From an uncultured Sutterella sp. (GTDB lineage: Bacteria; Pseudomonadota; Gammaproteobacteria; Burkholderiales; Burkholderiaceae_F), in assembly GCA_900544345.1 (NCBI GenBank), contig UQUR01000001.1, positions 1 to 64,000 of the forward strand: a stretch of 64,000 nt of DNA, read 5' to 3'. This document shows, in pieces, positions 60,322 through 64,000 of this stretch (position 1 is the stretch's first letter; every line of letters begins with the position of its first letter). Under the pieces are notes generated by a model. That model saw only the letters and a list, made by a program, of their open reading frames with translations, had not been told where the DNA came from and searched no databases. The position numbers were made by a program, and so were the translations under genes.

Positions 60322-61590
60322 CTAAACAATAATGATAGCCAAAACGACAACACCGATGAAGCACGGCACGATCGTGCGCTTAGCGACTTCAACCGGGTTA
60401 GCCATAGCGATACCGGCCACAACCATCATGGCACCGGCAATCGGAGAAGAGGTACGGCCCAAGGCGCCGGACAAGAAGGCCAAGGCACCCAAGTGCGGGA
60501 TATCCATACCGAAGGAAGCGGCGTGCGGCGTAACGGCTTCATTGAAGGCGAACGTAGCAGCGTCACCGGAACCGGTAATCGTACCCAAGAACCACGGACC
60601 CAAAGAACCACCCCAGCGGGCGATGTCATTGGCTTCACGCAACAAGGCGATGAAGGTGTCGATCAAACCGGCAGCACGCAGACCAGCAGCAAACACGCCG
60701 GCAGCGATGATGATACCTAAGATGTTACCGTAGCCTTTACCCAAACCGCCGAAGAACGTCTTGGAGAATTCTTGCGGATTAGCACGGGTGATGAGCAAGC
60801 AAAGCACAGCACCCAAGACCATGGCCTGAGCCACACCCATCTTGATGACGGGCAACACGGAGTTACCGAGCACCAAAATCACGATCGGGAGCAACGGAAC
60901 CATAGCGTAAATAATGTTCGGGCGTTCAATTTCTTCTTGCTTGTGATCAACATTGACTTGGATGTCGTCAGTGGCAGCACCCTTATCCTTGAAGATGATG
61001 CACATCACAAGAATACCGACGATACCGATAGCGTAGAGCACTAAGCTGTAGGGGGTGTGCAAAGCGATGAAGTCCATAATTTCCATGTTGGAAATCTTGG
61101 CGATGTACACGTTGTGAGCAGAACCCGGAGAGAGCACGCCACCGTAGGTACCCATCATCACAGAAGCAGCAGCGGCAGCCGGGCTGATACCGGCACGCAG
61201 CATCACCGGGATCAACGTAGAACCCACGGCAGCAGCGCAGCCACTGGCAGACGGAATAGCGATGTTAATAATCATCGTCACCGCCGTGCAGATCGGCACG
61301 AGGAAAATGCCCAAGCCGCGAATCGGCTTAGAGAGCAAGTGCACCAAATGTTGGTCACACTTCGTGTAAGAAGACACATAAGCGAAACCCATGGAGGCGC
61401 AAATAGCCATGATCAAACCACCGTTGGTCATGGACTTGGCAAACGCGTTAAAGGCAGTCATCGGTTGCATGGAAACGCAGCAGAGGACTAAACCGGCCGT
61501 AAAGAGAACCAAACGCGTTTCATAGCGTTTAATGAGAGCAGCGATCGTCAAAATAACGACAACCACTGCGACCCAGTTCAGTAAGGTCAT
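60322..61590 (-). CDS. DcuC-family anaerobic C4-dicarboxylate transporter
   Basis: 422 residues with about 12 membrane segments. The family features are IPSASGCAAAVGSTLIPVMLRAG in the first half and GSGDAATFAFNEAVTP with LGRTSSPIAGAMMVVA in the second. DcuC proteins exchange succinate, fumarate and aspartate during anaerobic growth. This fits a gut bacterium that respires fumarate, though the substrate is inferred. aggag lies eight bases before the ATG. It is a single-gene unit, divergent from the alkaline phosphatase gene. Confidence 0.88.
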   Translation of the reverse strand: MTLLNWVAVVVVILTIAALIKRYETRLVLFTAGLVLCCVSMQPMTAFNAFAKSMTNGGLIMAICASMGFAYVSSYTKCDQHLVHLLSKPIRGLGIFLVPICTAVTMIINIAIPSASGCAAAVGSTLIPVMLRAGISPAAAAASVMMGTYGGVLSPGSAHNVYIAKISNMEIMDFIALHTPYSLVLYAIGIVGILVMCIIFKDKGAATDDIQVNVDHKQEEIERPNIIYAMVPLLPIVILVLGNSVLPVIKMGVAQAMVLGAVLCLLITRANPQEFSKTFFGGLGKGYGNILGIIIAAGVFAAGLRAAGLIDTFIALLREANDIARWGGSLGPWFLGTITGSGDAATFAFNEAVTPHAASFGMDIPHLGALAFLSGALGRTSSPIAGAMMVVAGIAMANPVEVAKRTIVPCFIGVVVLAIIIV

Positions 61591-61802
61591 TGTTTTATCT
61601 CCTGAGGATTAGTTTTTATACGCGCGAATTTTAAAGTAGCAGAGCATCTAGCGCCTTGAGGCTTTCCCCTAAGTATTAAGGCTATTTGATTTAAATTATG
61701 AAATCTTTTCATCTAAACATATATCAAATATGCACTTTTTTATGACCTGCGGATGAAACCGCTCTGATCGGTCTGAAAAAACTTCATCAAGTTGAGAGAC
61801 TT

Positions 61803-61836
61803 TTGTCATGGATTACTCATAGAGCCTTTTTACACT
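61803..61836 (+). promoter_or_regulatory. Pho box and -10 element of the alkaline phosphatase gene
   Basis: TTGTCAT-GGAT-TACTCAT (61803-61820) fits two 7-bp PhoB half-sites (CTGTCAT) separated by four bases, the first matching six of seven. Exactly ten bases later comes TACACT (61831-61836), the -10 spacing of E. coli phoA. The rest of the 298-base gap (61591-61888) is AT-rich without a gene. Confidence 0.65.
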
Positions 61837-61888
61837 CTTTTCGTCCGTCGGTGATGACTCTGATGGCATTGTTAAAAAGGATCAAGAG

Positions 61889-63631
61889 ATGAAATCCAAA
61901 AAAATTGTGGCCTCTGTGGCCTGTGCTGTAGCGGCAATGACAACGTTGAGCGCTCAAGCGATTGAAATTTATCCGGTTGATCATGCGCGTTTCATGACCA
62001 ACGCTCGTTTTGATTTTAAAGTTGAACTCGACGATGTTACCGCCAGAGATAAGATCACGGTTGAAATCAACGGAAAGAATTTCAATCAGACCTTGTCGGG
62101 CAAAGAATTGTGGTTGGAAAAAGAAGAAGGGGTAAATGCTTCGGCATTAATTTTGCGTGATACAGAAATTAAAAATCCGGGTCAATATACCGTAACGGTG
62201 AAAGCCGGGGCTGCAACAAAGACGGTGAATTGGGATGTCTACACGACCGCTGACAAACCCAAAGCCAAAAATGTGATTTTGCTTTTAGCTGACGGTCTTT
62301 CGGTCGGTCACCGTACGGCCGCTCGTATTTTGTCAAAAGGAGTCACCAACGGCATGTACAATGCTCCCTTGGCGATGGACGATATGCCCCACATGGCTCT
62401 CTTAGGAACGAGCTCAGTGGATACGATTGCTGCTGACAGCGCCAATACGGCTTCGGCCTATATGACCGGTCATAAGTCCAGTGTGAATGCTTTGGGCGTT
62501 TACGCCGACCGCACGAAAGCCAGCCAGGATGACCCGAAGCAAGAAACGATTGCCGAGTTGATTCGCAGAAAAACGAAGATGGCCGTTGGTGTAGTCAGTG
62601 ATGCAGAAATTGAAGATGCAACCCCTGCTTCAGTGGTCGCTCATACTCGCAAACGCTCCGATAAAGCCGATATCGTGGGCATGTTCTATAACGTTAAACC
62701 TGAAGTGATTTTAGGTGGCGGCTCAGCTTATTTCCTTCCCCAGTCAACCGCTGGTTCCAAGCGCAAAGACGATATCAACTATATTGAGAAATTCACGCAG
62801 GATGGCTACACCTTGGTGACTGACCGCACGGCTTTGGTTGAAAAAGCTGGCTCAAGCAACCGTCTTTTGGGTCTTTTCCACACCGGCAACATGGACGGTT
62901 GGATCGATCGTCATCAATGGAAGGGTAACACCGTTAAAAAATTCCCCAATCAGCCGGATTTGACCGACTCCTTCCATGCAGCTGTCAAGGTATTGGAAAA
63001 GAACAAAGAGGGCTTTTTCCTGATGCTTGAAGCAGGTCTTGTGGACAAGTACTCACATCCGTTGGATTGGGCACGTTCTGTGGGCGATACGATTGCCTTT
63101 GATAAGGTGGTGGAAGCGGCTCAGAAGTACTGCGATGAGCACCCGGATACCCTTTTGATTGTGACGGGCGACCATACGCACTCCATCTCCGTAGCCGGAA
63201 CCGTGGATGACAATAAGCCCGGTAATGATTGGCGCGAAAAGGTTGGAGTGTATGCTAATGCCGGTTACCCCAACTACGAAGATAAAGACAAAGACGGCTT
63301 CCCGGATGATTTCAATCCGAGCAAGCGTTTGGCAGTCTTTTTCGGTGCTCATCCGGACTACTATGAAACGTATCGGTCTTTCCCCGATGCCACGTTTAAT
63401 CCGGCCGTACAAAACGAAAAAGGTCAGTATGTGGCCAATGCTCAGTACAAAGATATTCCAAGCGCTCATTTCGTTGAAGGCAATTTGCCCCGTAACGAAA
63501 GTCAGGGCGTGCACACAGTGGATGACTTGGTTGTGACCGCCCGCGGTCCCAATGCCGATCAGATCCGAGGCTTTATGAATTCGACGGAAATTTTCCGCGT
63601 GATGGCTGAAGCTTTAGCCCTGGGTCGCTAA
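61889..63631 (+). CDS. phoA: Alkaline phosphatase, secreted
   Basis: 580 residues with a signal peptide ending SAQA (residues 21-24). Residues 25-120 form an extra beta-rich, Ig-like domain; the catalytic domain follows. Metal and active-site residues: Asp135 (LLLADG), the nucleophile Ser184 (ADSANTASAYMTG), the DKYSHPLDW stretch and the GDHTHS motif. The protein is longer than E. coli PhoA (471 residues), partly from the N-terminal domain and a Ca-loop-like DKDKDGFPDDFNP. aagagatg precedes... the start (ggatcaagag, then ATG). A Pho box upstream indicates PhoB control under phosphate limitation. Confidence 0.9.
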   Translation: MKSKKIVASVACAVAAMTTLSAQAIEIYPVDHARFMTNARFDFKVELDDVTARDKITVEINGKNFNQTLSGKELWLEKEEGVNASALILRDTEIKNPGQYTVTVKAGAATKTVNWDVYTTADKPKAKNVILLLADGLSVGHRTAARILSKGVTNGMYNAPLAMDDMPHMALLGTSSVDTIAADSANTASAYMTGHKSSVNALGVYADRTKASQDDPKQETIAELIRRKTKMAVGVVSDAEIEDATPASVVAHTRKRSDKADIVGMFYNVKPEVILGGGSAYFLPQSTAGSKRKDDINYIEKFTQDGYTLVTDRTALVEKAGSSNRLLGLFHTGNMDGWIDRHQWKGNTVKKFPNQPDLTDSFHAAVKVLEKNKEGFFLMLEAGLVDKYSHPLDWARSVGDTIAFDKVVEAAQKYCDEHPDTLLIVTGDHTHSISVAGTVDDNKPGNDWREKVGVYANAGYPNYEDKDKDGFPDDFNPSKRLAVFFGAHPDYYETYRSFPDATFNPAVQNEKGQYVANAQYKDIPSAHFVEGNLPRNESQGVHTVDDLVVTARGPNADQIRGFMNSTEIFRVMAEALALGR

Positions 63632-63658
63632 TCGACAACGGGTTGATCGGATAGGAAG

Positions 63659-63695
63659 GCGTCGGTACGGGGAGCACTCCATGCCGACGCTTTTT
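63659..63695 (+). terminator. Terminator of phoA
   Basis: gcgtcggta / tgccgacgc (one GU), 14-nt loop, then five T. Confidence 0.88.
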
Positions 63696-63710
63696 ACCTA
63701 GGGAGTGTGT

Positions 63711-64000
63711 ATGAAGCGACGAGTGTTTTTAACCGCCTCACTTTTGATGTTGGCCTCGTGGGTAAAGGCAAAATCGGCAGCCTCTATCGGTTTTGACGAA
63801 ATGTATGAAGGCAATCCGATTTTAGGACTTCAATTCAGTGAGAAATTAAAGTCTCTGGCTCAAAAAACGGTTTCTGTACAGGGATTTATGGCTCCGCCTT
63901 TGAAACCAGAAGCGAATTTTTTAGTGATGACCCGTGAGCCCGTGAGTCTTTGTCCTTTCTGTAACAGTGACCAGGACTGGCCCGATAACATCATCGTGGT
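63711..64000 (+). CDS. Tat-like exported protein with a CPFC motif (truncated by window end)
   Basis: The first 96 codons are visible. A twin-arginine-like leader (MKRRVFLTASLLMLASWVKA) is followed by a mature part with QGFMAPPLKPEANF and SLCPFCNSDQDWPDNI. I do not recognise the family by name. The CxxC could be a metal or redox site. gggag lies five bases before the ATG. It follows phoA after a terminator, so it probably has its own promoter or depends on read-through. Confidence 0.75.
   Translation, partial: MKRRVFLTASLLMLASWVKAKSAASIGFDEMYEGNPILGLQFSEKLKSLAQKTVSVQGFMAPPLKPEANFLVMTREPVSLCPFCNSDQDWPDNIIV

Noticed and set aside
60772..61491. Open frames on the plus strand opposite the DcuC-like transporter
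   Set aside because: His/Asp/Arg-rich low-complexity translations caused by codon bias of the real minus-strand gene.
1..64000. CRISPR arrays, insertion sequences, rRNA genes, replication origin
   Set aside because: No regularly spaced repeats, transposase genes, rRNA or DnaA-box clusters were seen in the window.

Overview
The window reads as the chromosome of a Betaproteobacterium (Burkholderiales), most probably a gut member of the Sutterellaceae (Parasutterella/Turicimonas/Sutterella-like). This is inferred from the isc operon order, the trxB / ftsK-lolA and prfB-lysS neighbourhoods, the DcuC-type transporter, several autotransporter-type surface proteins and Tat-like leaders. No database search was possible, so the genus is a guess. 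Most of the window is ordinary housekeeping DNA; the accessory parts are the two autotransporter zones, the gap after the tRNA-Arg gene, and the permease/lyase region.

Layout. 1-7.6 kb: a secreted S8 protease with an autotransporter-type leader but no beta-barrel, a tiny Tat-like protein with 15 consecutive Asp, CstA, an MdtG-like efflux pump, a carboxylesterase and a low-molecular-weight tyrosine phosphatase. 7.7-13.5 kb: the Fe-S assembly operon iscS-iscU-iscA-hscB-hscA-fdx-iscX, without iscR, followed by trmD. 13.5-22.1 kb: a small membrane/coiled-coil protein, an orphan amino-acid binding protein, rplS, rsgA, a Ste24-like pseudo-protease, orn, rpsO and pnp. 22.2-27.8 kb: a YbhGFSR/CecR-like export operon with a palindrome at its promoter. 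27.8-38.9 kb: a 2-hydroxyacid dehydrogenase with darP, uvrB plus an acetyltransferase, a NimA-like flavoprotein plus carbonic anhydrase, the operon trxB-smr-nitroreductase, and ftsK-lolA.

39-44.4 kb: an amino-acid permease with a long structured leader, divergent from an operon of an argininosuccinate-lyase-family enzyme (with unusual signature residues), an ornithine-cyclodeaminase-family dehydrogenase and an aminotransferase. 44.4-45.3 kb: tRNA-Asn, tRNA-Arg(CCU), then a self-contained transcription unit with three leader hairpins, whose loops are complementary to the start-codon loop of a 32-residue hydrophobic basic peptide. This is the best candidate for an undescribed system here (type I toxin-like or RNA-regulated micropeptide). 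45.5-50.1 kb: parE-parC. 50.2-55.7 kb: two convergent autotransporters, the first with a C9 tract between its likely ATG and the rest of the gene (phase variation, OFF in this sequence). 55.8-64 kb: a spermidine-synthase-like protein, prfB with its programmed frameshift, lysS, a Nudix hydrolase, a DcuC-type transporter, an alkaline phosphatase with a convincing Pho box, and a Tat-like protein cut by the window end.
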